The notes under the pieces: generated by a model
What the model was told of the DNA's origin: nothing
The model's database searches: none
The model's input: the letters and a program-made list of their open reading frames with translations, nothing else
Made by a program: the position numbers and the translations under genes
DNA from: Enterobacter sp. CC120223-11
Lineage (GTDB): Bacteria > Pseudomonadota > Gammaproteobacteria > Enterobacterales > Enterobacteriaceae
Assembly: GCF_900215375.1 (NCBI RefSeq)
Contig: NZ_OBEF01000001.1
Span: 406,167 to 470,166 of the forward strand
DNA length: 64,000 nt
Direction: 5' to 3'
Part shown: one piece after another, positions 32,814-42,666 of the stretch
Position numbering within the stretch: position 1 is the first letter of the stretch
Layout of the letters: every line of letters starts with the position of its first letter

Positions 32814-33236
32814 ATGAGTCACCTGCCGGAAATACTGGATCATATGACAGTCATCCTCAACTCGCTGAAAGAGGTGATGGATGCCGAGCAGCAGCAGCTT
32901 TCTGCGGGCAGCGTTAACAGCAGCGCCCTGCAGCGGATAACCGAAGAAAAAAGCTCGCTGCTGGCGACTCTCGACTATCTGGAAAAACAGCGTCGCCTCG
33001 AGCAGGAAGCACAGCGTTGTGCCAACGACGACGTTGCAGAGCGCTGGCAAAACATTACTGAGAAAACCCAGCATCTGCGCGATCTCAACCAGCATAACGG
33101 CTGGCTTCTGGAGGGTCAGATTGAGCGCAATCAGCAGGCGCTGCAGGTGCTGAAGCCACATCAGGAACCGAGCCTGTACGGCAAAGACGGCCAGACCTCG
33201 TCGACGCCGCGCGGCGGGAAGAAGTTTTCGGTTTAA
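32814..33236 (+). CDS. flgN: FlgN, export chaperone for FlgK and FlgL
   Basis: A 140-residue helical protein (E. coli 138) with long coiled-coil stretches, including ITEEKSSLLATLDYLEKQ and HNGWLLEGQIERNQQALQVL. It binds the C-termini of FlgK and FlgL before export. Its stop codon overlaps, on the opposite strand, the stop of the LysR gene (TTAA shared), marking the junction of the inserted cassette. Confidence 0.95.
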   Translation: MSHLPEILDHMTVILNSLKEVMDAEQQQLSAGSVNSSALQRITEEKSSLLATLDYLEKQRRLEQEAQRCANDDVAERWQNITEKTQHLRDLNQHNGWLLEGQIERNQQALQVLKPHQEPSLYGKDGQTSSTPRGGKKFSV

Positions 33237-34117
33237 TCCCCTCTGCCATTCACTTGTGCAAGCCAGGCTTTCACCGCCGGGCTGCTCTCCTTTTTGCGGC
33301 TGATAACCAGCAGGTTTGCCGTAAGCTCCGGGGCATTTAACGCCCGGTAGATAAGCCCCGGCACGCTCACCTGACGCAGAGGAACAGGCACCAAAGCCAC
33401 GCCGAGGCCCGAGGCCGCAATCGCCAGTACATTCAGGCTGCTGCCCGTGCGATGAGCAATATTCAGTTGTTCTCCCAGCGCCTTTGCCAGCAGCAGACTT
33501 AACCGTTCATCGGCATCATGCGCCTCATATAATATCAACGCTTCGTGTGCCAGCATGGCAAGGGTGATTTCGGGCACGCTGGCCAACGGATGATCGTCCG
33601 CCATCGCCACCAGCATTCCCCACTCACCGATTTTTTCAGCATGCAGATCGGGCTGGCGCAGCGCGCTATGATCGGGTGAGTAACCAATATCCAGAAGCCC
33701 CGCCTGGATTGCCTCCACCTGGCGTCGCGGCGTCATCTCCTCAACGCTTATCTCAACCTCAGGGCTGACGTGGTGAAAATGGCGTAAGTCGCGCATCAGG
33801 GTGCCGCTAAAAATGGCGTTACCGGCAAAGCCAATTCTCACAATGCCCGTTTCGCCGCGTAAAGCTCTCTGCGTCGACTCACGGGTGAACTCGGCCTGCG
33901 CCAGCGTGCGCCGTGCCTGGGTTTCAAGCACCTTTCCGGCCTCCGTCAGCTCAACGCGACGACTGGTGCGTTCAAACAGTGGCCCGCCCAGTTCTTCTTC
34001 CAGAGCGCGAATTTGCATACTCAGCGCAGGCTGAACGATATTCAATGCTTGAGCCGCGCGACCAAAATGCTTCTCTTTTGCCACGGCGAGAAAGTAGCGC
34101 AGCTGACGTAAGTCCAT
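33233..34117 (-). CDS. LysR-family transcriptional regulator, target unknown
   Basis: A 294-residue regulator with the N-terminal winged HTH (residues 1-60: MDLRQLRYFLAVAKEKHFGR, then LNIVQPALSMQIRALEEELG) and a periplasmic-binding-protein-like effector domain (about 90-290). The effector is unknown. It is absent from this position in E. coli, where flgN faces murJ directly. It is divergent from a SnoaL-like gene, the usual layout of a LysR regulator and its target, with inverted repeats in the gap. It lies nearest to the CbbR/CatR-like group by general appearance, but I cannot assign a subfamily. Confidence 0.85.
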   Translation of the reverse strand: MDLRQLRYFLAVAKEKHFGRAAQALNIVQPALSMQIRALEEELGGPLFERTSRRVELTEAGKVLETQARRTLAQAEFTRESTQRALRGETGIVRIGFAGNAIFSGTLMRDLRHFHHVSPEVEISVEEMTPRRQVEAIQAGLLDIGYSPDHSALRQPDLHAEKIGEWGMLVAMADDHPLASVPEITLAMLAHEALILYEAHDADERLSLLLAKALGEQLNIAHRTGSSLNVLAIAASGLGVALVPVPLRQVSVPGLIYRALNAPELTANLLVISRKKESSPAVKAWLAQVNGRGD

Positions 34118-34130
34118 GCGATCCCCTTTT

Positions 34131-34183
34131 AATCATTTTTAATGATTGATTGGTCATTATTGCATATTGGATGTTATCAATCA
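34131..34183. promoter_or_regulatory. Candidate operators in the LysR/SnoaL divergent gap
   Basis: Two dyads overlap here. AATCAT-N5-ATGATT (34131-34147) lies next to the LysR start, and TGATTGAT-N25-ATCAATCA (34143-34150 and 34176-34183) is an 8-bp perfect inverted repeat. The 123-bp gap is otherwise AT-rich. LysR proteins usually bind such sites between themselves and a divergent target. Confidence 0.5.
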
Positions 34184-34240
34184 GATCCCCAATACTCTAT
34201 CGCATCGCAGCACCTGCTGCTTATTAGCCGGAGTTACCCT

Positions 34241-34822
34241 ATGTCATATAACGTTGAAGATCGCCTGCAAATTACCGACCTGATGACCGGCTGGATCCAC
34301 CGTGACCTGGCCGAGTGGGATAAAATGCACGCGCTGTTTCACGAAGGTGCAACGATTGAAATCACCTGGTTCGAAGGGCTTGCCCGCGAGTTTGTTGATG
34401 CTTCTGCCCGGATGGGCGAATCCGCGCTGAAAACCAAACATATGATTGGCAATCCGGTGATCACCTTTAACGGTGACAAGGCGCTGGTCGAAACCAATGC
34501 GATGATTATTGGTGAGAATATTGAGCTCAATGTGGGGTGCTGCACACACAACCGGTTTTTCGACCGGGTGGAAAAGCGTAACGGCCAGTGGAGGATCGTC
34601 CATCGACAGAGCGTCTACGATATGGGCAGCTTCACCTTCCCGGTAGGGCTGGTAGAGATTGATATGCACGTTGCGAAGAAATACCCGCGCGAATATGCGG
34701 CGCTGGCATATGTGCTTGAGAAAAGCGGCTTCCCTGTGAGTCGTGTATTCGCAACGCGTGGCAGCGAACTTGAGAAGAAGATGAAGGCAGAGGGCAAAGC
34801 GTGGCTTAAGGTGGCAAGGTAA
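34241..34822 (+). CDS. SnoaL-like / NTF2-fold protein of unknown function
   Basis: A 193-residue protein of the nuclear-transport-factor-2 superfamily, SnoaL-like: DRLQITDLMTGWIHRDLAEW at the N-terminus, ALFHEGATIEITWFEG, a central MIGNPVITFNGDKALVETNA and RNGQWRIVHRQSVYDMGSF. These are the strand-helix features of the cone-shaped fold used by small-molecule hydroxylases, dehydratases and isomerases. No signal peptide, so cytosolic. The start is the ATG at 34241 with GGAG 9 bases upstream; longer in-frame starts cross the operator region. It is the probable target of the divergent LysR. The substrate cannot be inferred. A terminator follows it immediately. Confidence 0.75.
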   Translation: MSYNVEDRLQITDLMTGWIHRDLAEWDKMHALFHEGATIEITWFEGLAREFVDASARMGESALKTKHMIGNPVITFNGDKALVETNAMIIGENIELNVGCCTHNRFFDRVEKRNGQWRIVHRQSVYDMGSFTFPVGLVEIDMHVAKKYPREYAALAYVLEKSGFPVSRVFATRGSELEKKMKAEGKAWLKVAR

Positions 34823-34828
34823 ATAGCA

Positions 34829-34855
34829 AAAATCCTCATACGAGAGGATTTTTTA
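34829..34855 (+). terminator. Terminator after SnoaL-like gene
   Basis: AAATCCTC-ATACGA-GAGGATTT followed by TTTT, beginning 7 bp after the stop. It isolates the cassette from the facing murJ. Confidence 0.85.
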
Positions 34856-34862
34856 ATGTTTG

Positions 34863-34906
34863 CTCCCCTCGCCCTGTGGGAGAGGGGTTGGGGGAGAGGG
34901 CATCAG
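34863..34906. repeat. REP-like repeat (CCCTCGCCCTGTGGGAGAGGG type)
   Basis: CCCCTCGCCCTGTGGGAGAG, then GGGTTGGGGGAGAGGGCATCAG, is an imperfect palindrome of a form scattered in enterobacterial intergenic regions. It lies at the right edge of the LysR/SnoaL cassette, before the 3' end of murJ. Confidence 0.5.
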
Positions 34907-34948
34907 ACAGCTCAGTCCCGTAAGCATTTACAGTATCAAGACTTAACC

Positions 34949-36553
<1,605 letters not shown>

Positions 36554-36598
36554 CTACCTTGATTCGCGCTAATTACTACTGGCAGATGTTACAGCCTC

Positions 36599-37525
36599 TT
36601 ACTCGCTGATGGCCTCCTGCCACAACATTTCGACGATGCGCTGGGCGGCAATCGCCTGCTCACCGGCGGTTTCCGGAACCGTCTGATTTTGCACGCATTC
36701 GATAAAGTGATGTGCGCAGCCAGCGAACCCACGCTGTTCGAGCGTGCTTTGCCAGCCCGGCACCGGACGAGTCAGTAGACCGCTGCCCCGCTCCTCTCGC
36801 CAGTCACGCATGTCGGTGATATCAATCAGACCGCCGTCGGTTACGGCCTGAACACACTCCCGCTGGCTGCCCGCGCGACGGTGCATACTGGTGGTGATTT
36901 GCATCTGCGGCAGCGCGAAATGGTGCTCTGCATAAAACATCTCGCCCTGTTCGGTAGTCTGTAGGGTGCCACCGCTCAACTGCGGCTTACCCCCCGCCAG
37001 CCACAGCGCGGTATCCACCACGTGCAGGTAATCATCGAGCAATGTGAAGCGCAGATCGTTCGGCCCGATGCTGTCAGATCTGTGCTTGTCCATGCGCAGC
37101 GAAGCGCCGTGGGTAAGGCCTGCTTTTAGCTCGCGATAGAGCGGCGCAAAGCGGCGGTTGAAGCCCACCATCAGCGTCAGCTTTTTCTTCTCCGCTAATT
37201 CAATCAGGCGTATTGCATCGCTCAGTTTATCGGCCAACGGTTTATCAACGCAGACGTGCACGCCTGCGTTCAGTAATTCGCTCACCACGGCGTAGTGAGT
37301 AGACGTTGCGCTGTGGACAAATACCGCATCGCACTGCGAAGCCAGATGTTGCAGGGAATCCGCCAGCGGAATACGGTAGGTTTCACAGATACGCAGTGCT
37401 TTTTCACGCCCCGGTGACCATGCGGCCTGAAGCGTCCAGTTGTTGGCCGCGGTAAGTACGGGAAGCCAGGCTTTTTGCGCGATACCGCCGAGCCCTACTA
37501 CGCCAATTCGAAGTTTTGCCGTCAC
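36599..37525 (-). CDS. mviM: MviM, Gfo/Idh/MocA-family oxidoreductase
   Basis: A 308-residue predicted NAD(P)-dependent oxidoreductase (E. coli 307). The Rossmann motif GVVGLGGIAQKAWLP is at about residues 8-22, and the family's CVDKPLADKL (EKP-type) motif follows. The substrate is unknown. It starts 2 bp after yceH ends, so the two are probably co-transcribed. The name comes from a virulence locus shared with mviN/murJ, but no role in peptidoglycan export is established. Confidence 0.93.
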   Translation of the reverse strand: MTAKLRIGVVGLGGIAQKAWLPVLTAANNWTLQAAWSPGREKALRICETYRIPLADSLQHLASQCDAVFVHSATSTHYAVVSELLNAGVHVCVDKPLADKLSDAIRLIELAEKKKLTLMVGFNRRFAPLYRELKAGLTHGASLRMDKHRSDSIGPNDLRFTLLDDYLHVVDTALWLAGGKPQLSGGTLQTTEQGEMFYAEHHFALPQMQITTSMHRRAGSQRECVQAVTDGGLIDITDMRDWREERGSGLLTRPVPGWQSTLEQRGFAGCAHHFIECVQNQTVPETAGEQAIAAQRIVEMLWQEAISE

Positions 37526-37527
37526 GA

Positions 37528-38175
37528 TCAGTCTCCCAGATGGGCCAGTAAGGAATCGAGGCGCTGTTTCAGCTCCTCTACTTCACTTTCAAGCGCTTCC
37601 ACGCGTGCAACCAGGTCGTCCGTTGCAGGTGCCACCGCTTCCACGGCGGTAATCAGGCTCTCAACGTCACCACTAAACAAATGCATGTAGCGATGCTCCC
37701 TCTTGCCCGGTTCGCGCGGCAGGCGCGCCACATACGGCCCGTCTTCCCGCGTCGCCAAATGCTCCAGCGCGTTTTCTACTTCCGCCGTATCGGCAAACTC
37801 ATGCATACGCTGGCCACGACTGCGCAGTTCTCCCGGCGTTTGCGGGCCGCGCAGCAGCAAGGTGGTAATAATGGCCACTTCGCCCGCGGTCAGTTTCAGG
37901 TCGCCAAACTCAGAGTTGCAGAAGCGCTGTTCATATTTAGTGACCCGGTTGCCAAAGCCGCTGACGGTCCGCAGATAGTGACGCTTGACCAGCTGGTCGA
38001 GCAGGTCCTGCACTTCGCTCTCACTCAAGGACAGCACCGGTTCGCGGTTACTCTTTTGATTGCATGCGAGCGTCACGGCGTTCACTGACAAGGGATACTG
38101 TTCTGGCGTAGTGACCTGCTTTTCCAGCAGGCAGCCAATCACACGCGCTTCGTGCGCCGTTAACTGATACTTCAT
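37528..38175 (-). CDS. yceH: YceH family protein (DUF480)
   Basis: A 215-residue protein of the UPF0502/DUF480 family, same length as E. coli YceH. It begins [20 protein letters not shown] and has two winged-helix-like halves ([15 protein letters not shown] region and [20 protein letters not shown]), then a C-terminal coiled coil rich in Glu/Leu (about 185-213). The winged-helix fold suggests nucleic acid or protein binding, but the function is unknown. It lies between rimJ and mviM with short gaps. Confidence 0.92.
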   Translation of the reverse strand: MKYQLTAHEARVIGCLLEKQVTTPEQYPLSVNAVTLACNQKSNREPVLSLSESEVQDLLDQLVKRHYLRTVSGFGNRVTKYEQRFCNSEFGDLKLTAGEVAIITTLLLRGPQTPGELRSRGQRMHEFADTAEVENALEHLATREDGPYVARLPREPGKREHRYMHLFSGDVESLITAVEAVAPATDDLVARVEALESEVEELKQRLDSLLAHLGD

Positions 38176-38184
38176 GGTTTCTCC

Positions 38185-38769
38185 TTAGCGGCCCGCCGTC
38201 CACTCACGGGTGGTCAGCGCCGTCAGCACATGGTCACGCCACTGCCCATCGATCAGCAGATAATCTTTGGCGTACCCTTCTTTTTCAAATCCGAGCTTTG
38301 CCAGCAGCGCCCCGCTGCGCTGGTTATGCGGCATGTAGTTGGCCATTATGCGGTGAATATGCTGGGTGCGCTGCATGTAGCGAATAGCGGAGGTCAGCGC
38401 CTCATACATCAGCCCTTGCCCCTGCCATTTTTCACCGATCGAGTAGCCCAGATAGCAGGCGTGGAACGAGCCTCGCACAACGTTTGAAAAATTGGCAACG
38501 CCGACAATTTCTTTTTCTTCCGGATCCAACAGGACAAAATAATACGCGGAGCCCTGCTTGTGGAATTCGTTAATCATCGACAATCGGGCCTGCCAGCCGG
38601 AGGGATAGCAATGGCTGTCATCGCGGACGGGCTCCCAGGGCTTCAGGAACGCCTTGTTTTCCGCGTAATAATCGGCAAGACGCCAGGCGTCACGGTCATG
38701 AACCAGACGCACCACCAGCCGGTCTGTTGTTAAACGCACTTTCGGGGCATTACTGCGATAGCCAAACAT
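38185..38769 (-). CDS. rimJ: Ribosomal protein S5 alanine N-acetyltransferase
   Basis: A 194-residue GNAT acetyltransferase, same length as E. coli RimJ, with the acetyl-CoA region [19 protein letters not shown] and the downstream [22 protein letters not shown]. It acetylates the N-terminal Ala of S5. It is divergent from mdtH and leads the rimJ-yceH-mviM-murJ run. Confidence 0.95.
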   Translation of the reverse strand: MFGYRSNAPKVRLTTDRLVVRLVHDRDAWRLADYYAENKAFLKPWEPVRDDSHCYPSGWQARLSMINEFHKQGSAYYFVLLDPEEKEIVGVANFSNVVRGSFHACYLGYSIGEKWQGQGLMYEALTSAIRYMQRTQHIHRIMANYMPHNQRSGALLAKLGFEKEGYAKDYLLIDGQWRDHVLTALTTREWTAGR

Positions 38770-38883
38770 CTTTCCCTACCCTTTTGAACCAGCATAAGCT
38801 TCACTATACCTGCCCGCTGCCACCTTGGGAAAACAGCGACATACGATTTTCTGAGGCACTTCCGTTTTTCGATAAAAAAACTC

Positions 38884-38904
38884 TATCAAAACTGTCTTTT
38901 GATA
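38884..38904. promoter_or_regulatory. Palindromic operator candidate between rimJ and mdtH
   Basis: TATCAAAA-CTGTC-TTTTGATA is a perfect 8-bp inverted repeat in a 21-bp site. A third half-site TTCGATAAAAAAA lies 12 bp to the left. The shape suits a TetR- or MarR-type repressor; none is encoded adjacent. Confidence 0.45.
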
Positions 38905-38992
38905 AAAAAATATTGTTGCCTGCGCCGCCGGAAACACAGCGCTGAGACGGTAGAATAGCAGCCTCACACCATCTGATTCCCCTGGAGGGGAA

Positions 38993-40204
38993 ATGCCATC
39001 GCGCATCTCGCAGGCTCGCAGCCTGGGCAAATATTTCCTGCTCGTCGATAACATGCTGGTCGTGCTCGGCTTCTTCGTTGTTTTCCCCCTGATATCTATT
39101 CGCTTCGTTGACCAGATGGGCTGGGCCGCGCTGATGGTTGGCATCGCCCTTGGGCTTCGTCAACTGGTACAGCAAGGGCTGGGTATTTTTGGCGGCGCGA
39201 TAGCCGACCGCTTCGGTGCCAAGCCAATGATTGTCACCGGTATGCTGATGCGGGCGGCAGGGTTCGCCACCATGGCTATAGCGCATGAACCCTGGATGCT
39301 CTGGCTCTCCTGCATACTTTCCGGGCTGGGCGGCACGCTTTTCGATCCGCCACGCGCGGCGCTGGTAGTGAAACTTGTTCGCCCGCATCAGCGGGGCCGC
39401 TTCTTCTCTTTGTTGATGATGCAGGACAGCGCGGGCGCGGTTATTGGCGCCCTTCTTGGCAGTTGGCTGCTGCAGTACGATTTCCGTCTGGTGTGCAGCG
39501 TCGGTGCAGTGCTGTTTATCCTCTGTGCCGCGTTCAACGCCTGGTATCTCCCGGCGTGGAAACTTTCCACCGTTAAAACCCCCGTGCGTGAAGGCTTATC
39601 GCGGGTGATGCGTGACAAACGTTTTGTCACCTATGTGCTGACGCTAACGGGCTATTACATGCTGGCGGTTCAAGTGATGCTGATGCTGCCCATCATGGTG
39701 AATGACATTGCCGGCACGCCGTCAGCGGTGAAATGGATGTATGCCATTGAGGCCGCGCTCTCACTGAGCCTGCTCTACCCCATTGCCCGCTGGAGCGAGA
39801 AACGCTTCCGTCTTGAGCATCGTCTGATGGCAGGCCTGCTGGTGATGACCCTGGCGATGCTGCCCATTGGCTTATCGTCCAGCCTTCAACAGCTGTTCAC
39901 GCTGATTTGCGTGTTCTACATCGGCTCGATTATCGCCGAACCGGCCCGGGAGACGCTGAGCGCAGAGCTTGCCGATCCGCGCGCCCGCGGCAGCTATATG
40001 GGCTTCAGCCGTCTTGGCCTCGCCTTCGGCGGTGCGCTAGGCTATGCAGGCGGCGGCTGGCTTTTTGACGCGGGCAAAGCCAGCGGCCAACCGGAGCTGC
40101 CATGGGTGATGCTCGGCGTGATTGGTCTTATCACTTTCCTGGCTCTGTGGTGGCAGTTCAGCGCTAAGCGCATCTCCACCGGGATGGTCGAACCGCGGGT
40201 CTGA
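38993..40204 (+). CDS. mdtH: MdtH, MFS multidrug efflux transporter
   Basis: A 403-residue major-facilitator transporter with about 12 membrane helices (E. coli 402). The MFS motif [13 protein letters not shown] follows helix 2, and [13 protein letters not shown] and [23 protein letters not shown] are conserved. In E. coli it gives resistance to fluoroquinolones such as norfloxacin. The ribosome binding site GGAGGGG is 3 bases before the ATG. In E. coli grxB would follow; here yceB follows directly. Confidence 0.94.
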   Translation: MPSRISQARSLGKYFLLVDNMLVVLGFFVVFPLISIRFVDQMGWAALMVGIALGLRQLVQQGLGIFGGAIADRFGAKPMIVTGMLMRAAGFATMAIAHEPWMLWLSCILSGLGGTLFDPPRAALVVKLVRPHQRGRFFSLLMMQDSAGAVIGALLGSWLLQYDFRLVCSVGAVLFILCAAFNAWYLPAWKLSTVKTPVREGLSRVMRDKRFVTYVLTLTGYYMLAVQVMLMLPIMVNDIAGTPSAVKWMYAIEAALSLSLLYPIARWSEKRFRLEHRLMAGLLVMTLAMLPIGLSSSLQQLFTLICVFYIGSIIAEPARETLSAELADPRARGSYMGFSRLGLAFGGALGYAGGGWLFDAGKASGQPELPWVMLGVIGLITFLALWWQFSAKRISTGMVEPRV

Positions 40205-40310
40205 TGTTAATTGTGGTAACAATTCAGCTAATTCTGCTGGCACGTCTCTGGCTGACAGGGCATGCTGCTTTGTGTCAGGATGAGACACAGGCATCATGTT
40301 GAGGAACCCC
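40205..40310. other. mdtH-yceB gap where grxB would be expected
   Basis: Only 106 bp separate mdtH from yceB. In E. coli K-12 the ~650-bp grxB (glutaredoxin 2) lies here on the same strand. No remnant of a glutaredoxin frame can be seen. Confidence 0.7.
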
Positions 40311-40871
40311 ATGAAGAAGATGTTGATGGTCGCCACGCTTATCGTAAGCGGCCTGCTGGCTGGCTGTAACCAGCTAACGCAGTACACCGTGAGTGAACAG
40401 GAAATTAACCAGGCGCTGCAAAAGCGCAATAACTTTTCCAAAGATATTGGCCTGCCGGGCGTGGCTGCCGCTCATATCGTGCTGACCAACCTTTCCAGCG
40501 CCATTGGTCGCGAAGAGCCAAACAAAATCACGCTCAACGGCATAGCCAATCTCGACATGAGTTCGCTATTCGGCAATCAGAAAGCCACCATTGATCTGAA
40601 ACTCAAAGCGTTGCCGGTCTTCAACAAAGAGAAAGGCGCTATTTTCCTGCAGGAAATCGAAGTGGTGGACGCCAAAGTTCAGCCTGAGAAGATGCAGTCC
40701 GTGGTGCAGACTATGCTGCCCTACCTGAATCAGTCCCTGCGCAGCTACTTCGACAAGCAGCCAGCCTATGTACTGCGTGAAGATTCGAGCAAGGGTGAAG
40801 CGCTGGCGAAGAAATATGCCAAAGGCATTGAGGTCAAACCCGGCGAGATTGTCATTCCCCTCACCGACTGA
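40311..40871 (+). CDS. yceB: YceB, DUF1439 lipoprotein
   Basis: A 186-residue lipoprotein, same length as E. coli YceB. The signal peptide ends LLAGC (Cys19), followed by NQLTQYTVSEQEINQAL and the conserved GLPGVAAAHIVLTNL. The C-terminus is KPGEIVIPLTD. DUF1439 proteins have a lipid-binding-like fold, but the function is unknown. The ATG at 40311 begins the signal peptide; an ATG five codons earlier is less likely. A strong terminator follows. Confidence 0.92.
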   Translation: MKKMLMVATLIVSGLLAGCNQLTQYTVSEQEINQALQKRNNFSKDIGLPGVAAAHIVLTNLSSAIGREEPNKITLNGIANLDMSSLFGNQKATIDLKLKALPVFNKEKGAIFLQEIEVVDAKVQPEKMQSVVQTMLPYLNQSLRSYFDKQPAYVLREDSSKGEALAKKYAKGIEVKPGEIVIPLTD

Positions 40872-40884
40872 CCCCACTCACTGT

Positions 40885-40915
40885 GAAACGGGCGCTGCGG
40901 TGCCCGTTTTTTTTC
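40885..40915 (+). terminator. yceB terminator
   Basis: AACGGGC-N8-GCCCGTT followed by TTTTTT, 14 bp after the stop; flanking TGAA/TTCA can extend the stem. Confidence 0.9.
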
Positions 40916-40932
40916 ACGGAAAGGAGTGCAAA

Positions 40933-40948
40933 GGTAAACGATTCCGTT
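40933..40948. promoter_or_regulatory. Probable PurR operator of pyrC
   Basis: GGTAAACGATTCCGTT lies within the longer near-palindrome AGGTAAACG-ATTC-CGTTTAACCT. It matches the GCAAACGTTTGC PurR core at about 9 of 12 positions, and pyrC is repressed by PurR in E. coli. Confidence 0.55.
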
Positions 40949-40958
40949 TAACCTTAGT

Positions 40959-41000
40959 GCCCGGCAAAAATAGCCCTTCTCAATCAGCCGGAGCCCTCTT
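40959..41000 (+). promoter_or_regulatory. pyrC leader with pairing over the ribosome binding site
   Basis: CCGGC (40961-40965) can pair with GCCGG (40987-40991), which contains part of the GGAG ribosome binding site. E. coli pyrC uses such a leader: with high CTP the transcript starts earlier and the hairpin hides the ribosome binding site; with low CTP a shorter RNA escapes. The sequence here is compatible with the same control. Confidence 0.6.
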
Positions 41001-42047
41001 ATGTCATCCCCATCCCAGGTCCTGAAAATCCGCCGCCCCGACGACTGGCATATCCATCTGCGCGATGGCGACATGCTGAAAACCGTGGTGCCTTATACCA
41101 GCGAAGTGTATGGCCGGGCGATTGTGATGCCAAACCTGGTGCCGCCGATCACGACCGTTGATGCTGCCATCAGCTATCGCCAGCGCATTCTGGATGCTGT
41201 GCCTGCGGGCCACGATTTCACACCGCTGATGACCTGCTACCTGACCGACACACTCGACCCGAACGAACTGGAGCGCGGCTTCAACGAAGGCGTATTTACC
41301 GCCGCCAAACTCTACCCGGCCAACGCCACAACTAACTCCAGCCACGGTGTAACAAGCATTGATGCGATCATGCCTGTGCTTGAGCGCATGCAGAAGCTGG
41401 GAATGCCGCTGCTGGTCCACGGCGAAGTCACTCACGCCGAGATTGATATTTTCGACCGCGAAGCCCGCTTCATTGAAACGGTAATGGAGCCAATGCGCCA
41501 GCGCCTGCCTGCGTTGAAAGTGGTGTTTGAGCATATCACCACCAAAGATGCCGCAGAGTATGTCCGCGACGGCAACGACCTGCTGGCCGCAACCATTACG
41601 CCACAGCACCTGATGTTCAACCGTAACCATATGCTGGTTGGCGGCGTGCGCCCTCACCTCTACTGCCTGCCAATCCTCAAACGCAACATCCACCAGCAGG
41701 CGCTGCGCGAGCTGGTCGCCAGCGGCTTTGAGCGCGCTTTCCTCGGAACAGACTCTGCGCCACATGCGCGCCATCGCAAAGAAGCCAGCTGCGGCTGCGC
41801 GGGCTGCTTTAACGCGCCTACCGCTCTCGGCAGCTACGCTACCGTGTTTGAAGAAATGGACGCCTTACAGCACTTCGAAGCGTTCTGCTCGCTCAACGGC
41901 CCGCGCTTCTATGGCCTGCCGGTGAATGAAACCTTCATCGAGCTGGAGCGTAAAGAGAGTCAGGTCACCGACAGCATTGCCCTGACGGACGACACGCTTA
42001 TCCCGTTCCTCGCAGGAGAAACCGTGCAGTGGAGTGTTAAGCGCTAA
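41001..42047 (+). CDS. pyrC: Dihydroorotase
   Basis: A 348-residue class II dihydroorotase of the amidohydrolase fold, same length as E. coli PyrC. Zinc ligands are visible: His17 and His19 ([10 protein letters not shown]), carbamylated Lys103 (AKLYPAN), His140 (LLVHGE), His178 (FEHIT) and Asp251 ([10 protein letters not shown]). It cyclises carbamoyl-aspartate in pyrimidine synthesis, cytosolic. Its leader suggests PurR and CTP-dependent control. Confidence 0.98.
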   Translation: MSSPSQVLKIRRPDDWHIHLRDGDMLKTVVPYTSEVYGRAIVMPNLVPPITTVDAAISYRQRILDAVPAGHDFTPLMTCYLTDTLDPNELERGFNEGVFTAAKLYPANATTNSSHGVTSIDAIMPVLERMQKLGMPLLVHGEVTHAEIDIFDREARFIETVMEPMRQRLPALKVVFEHITTKDAAEYVRDGNDLLAATITPQHLMFNRNHMLVGGVRPHLYCLPILKRNIHQQALRELVASGFERAFLGTDSAPHARHRKEASCGCAGCFNAPTALGSYATVFEEMDALQHFEAFCSLNGPRFYGLPVNETFIELERKESQVTDSIALTDDTLIPFLAGETVQWSVKR

Positions 42048-42084
42048 AAAGTGTTTGTCCCCTGTTGTAAGTTTCTTAAACTAA

Positions 42085-42100
42085 CTGTATAAATACACAG
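42085..42100. promoter_or_regulatory. LexA box of dinI
   Basis: CTGTATAAATACACAG has the CTGT-N8-ACAG form of the SOS box and lies 23 bp before dinI, whose E. coli homologue is one of the most strongly SOS-induced genes. Confidence 0.93.
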
Positions 42101-42122
42101 TATATTCAACAGGGGGCACATT

Positions 42123-42368
42123 ATGCGTATTGAAGTGACCATTGCCAAAACCACCGTTTTACCTGCTGGCGCCATTGATGCGCTCTCCAGCGAGCTTTCC
42201 CGCCGTATTCTCAGCCAGTTTCCCGATCGTGACGGCCAGGTCAGCGTACGCTACGCTGCTGCCAACAATCTCTCCGTCATCGGCGCGCCAAAAGAAGACA
42301 AAGATCGCATCAGTGAAATTCTTCAGGAAACCTGGGAAAGCGCAGACGACTGGTTTAACCCTGCCTGA
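42123..42368 (+). CDS. dinI: DinI, DNA-damage-inducible RecA modulator
   Basis: An 81-residue protein, same length as E. coli DinI, beginning MRIEVTIAKT and ending in the acidic ETWESADDWFNPA helix that contacts RecA. In E. coli it stabilises RecA filaments and tunes UmuD and LexA cleavage. Regulated by the LexA box upstream and closed by a terminator. Confidence 0.96.
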   Translation: MRIEVTIAKTTVLPAGAIDALSSELSRRILSQFPDRDGQVSVRYAAANNLSVIGAPKEDKDRISEILQETWESADDWFNPA

Positions 42369-42413
42369 TCCCGCTACAACAGATTAAAAAACGCTCCATT
42401 CTGTGTCATTTTT

Positions 42414-42435
42414 GCCGGGTCGCCCCGGCTTTTTT
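42414..42435 (+). terminator. dinI terminator
   Basis: GCCGGG-TCGC-CCCGGC followed by TTTTTT, 45 bp after the stop. Confidence 0.9.
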
Positions 42436-42568
42436 CATTTAAATCTGCCGCTTTTTTAACCTTTTTCTGATTGCATCACTTTTCAATTAAAAAATAACGA
42501 ACTAACTGCCGTTTTATTGTTCGAATAAGCGATCTATCTGGAAAAAGATGTTGCAGCCTGGCCAAAAA

Positions 42569-42597
42569 TTCGAATATTTTCTTAATTGTTGTATAAT
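42569..42597 (+). promoter_or_regulatory. bssS promoter
   Basis: A perfect TATAAT (42592-42597) lies 17 bp after TTCGAA, a weak -35. The surrounding 100 bp is very AT-rich, and TTCGAATA occurs twice (42520-42527 and 42569-42576). The start codon is about 70 bp downstream. Confidence 0.55.
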
Positions 42598-42666
42598 TAC
42601 TTTGCTTCAGAAAACACGCATTGAACCTCGAACCGTTGTCTTTAAACACGCAAATAAGGGGTTATG

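Noticed and set aside
33233..34906. LysR/SnoaL cassette as part of a mobile element
   Set aside because: No integrase, transposase, target-site repeat or tRNA border is visible, and base composition is not obviously foreign; treated as a simple gene insertion.
42520..42576. Two copies of TTCGAATA upstream of bssS as an operator
   Set aside because: Short, AT-rich motif likely by chance in this region; one copy coincides with the -35 position. Noted with the promoter only.
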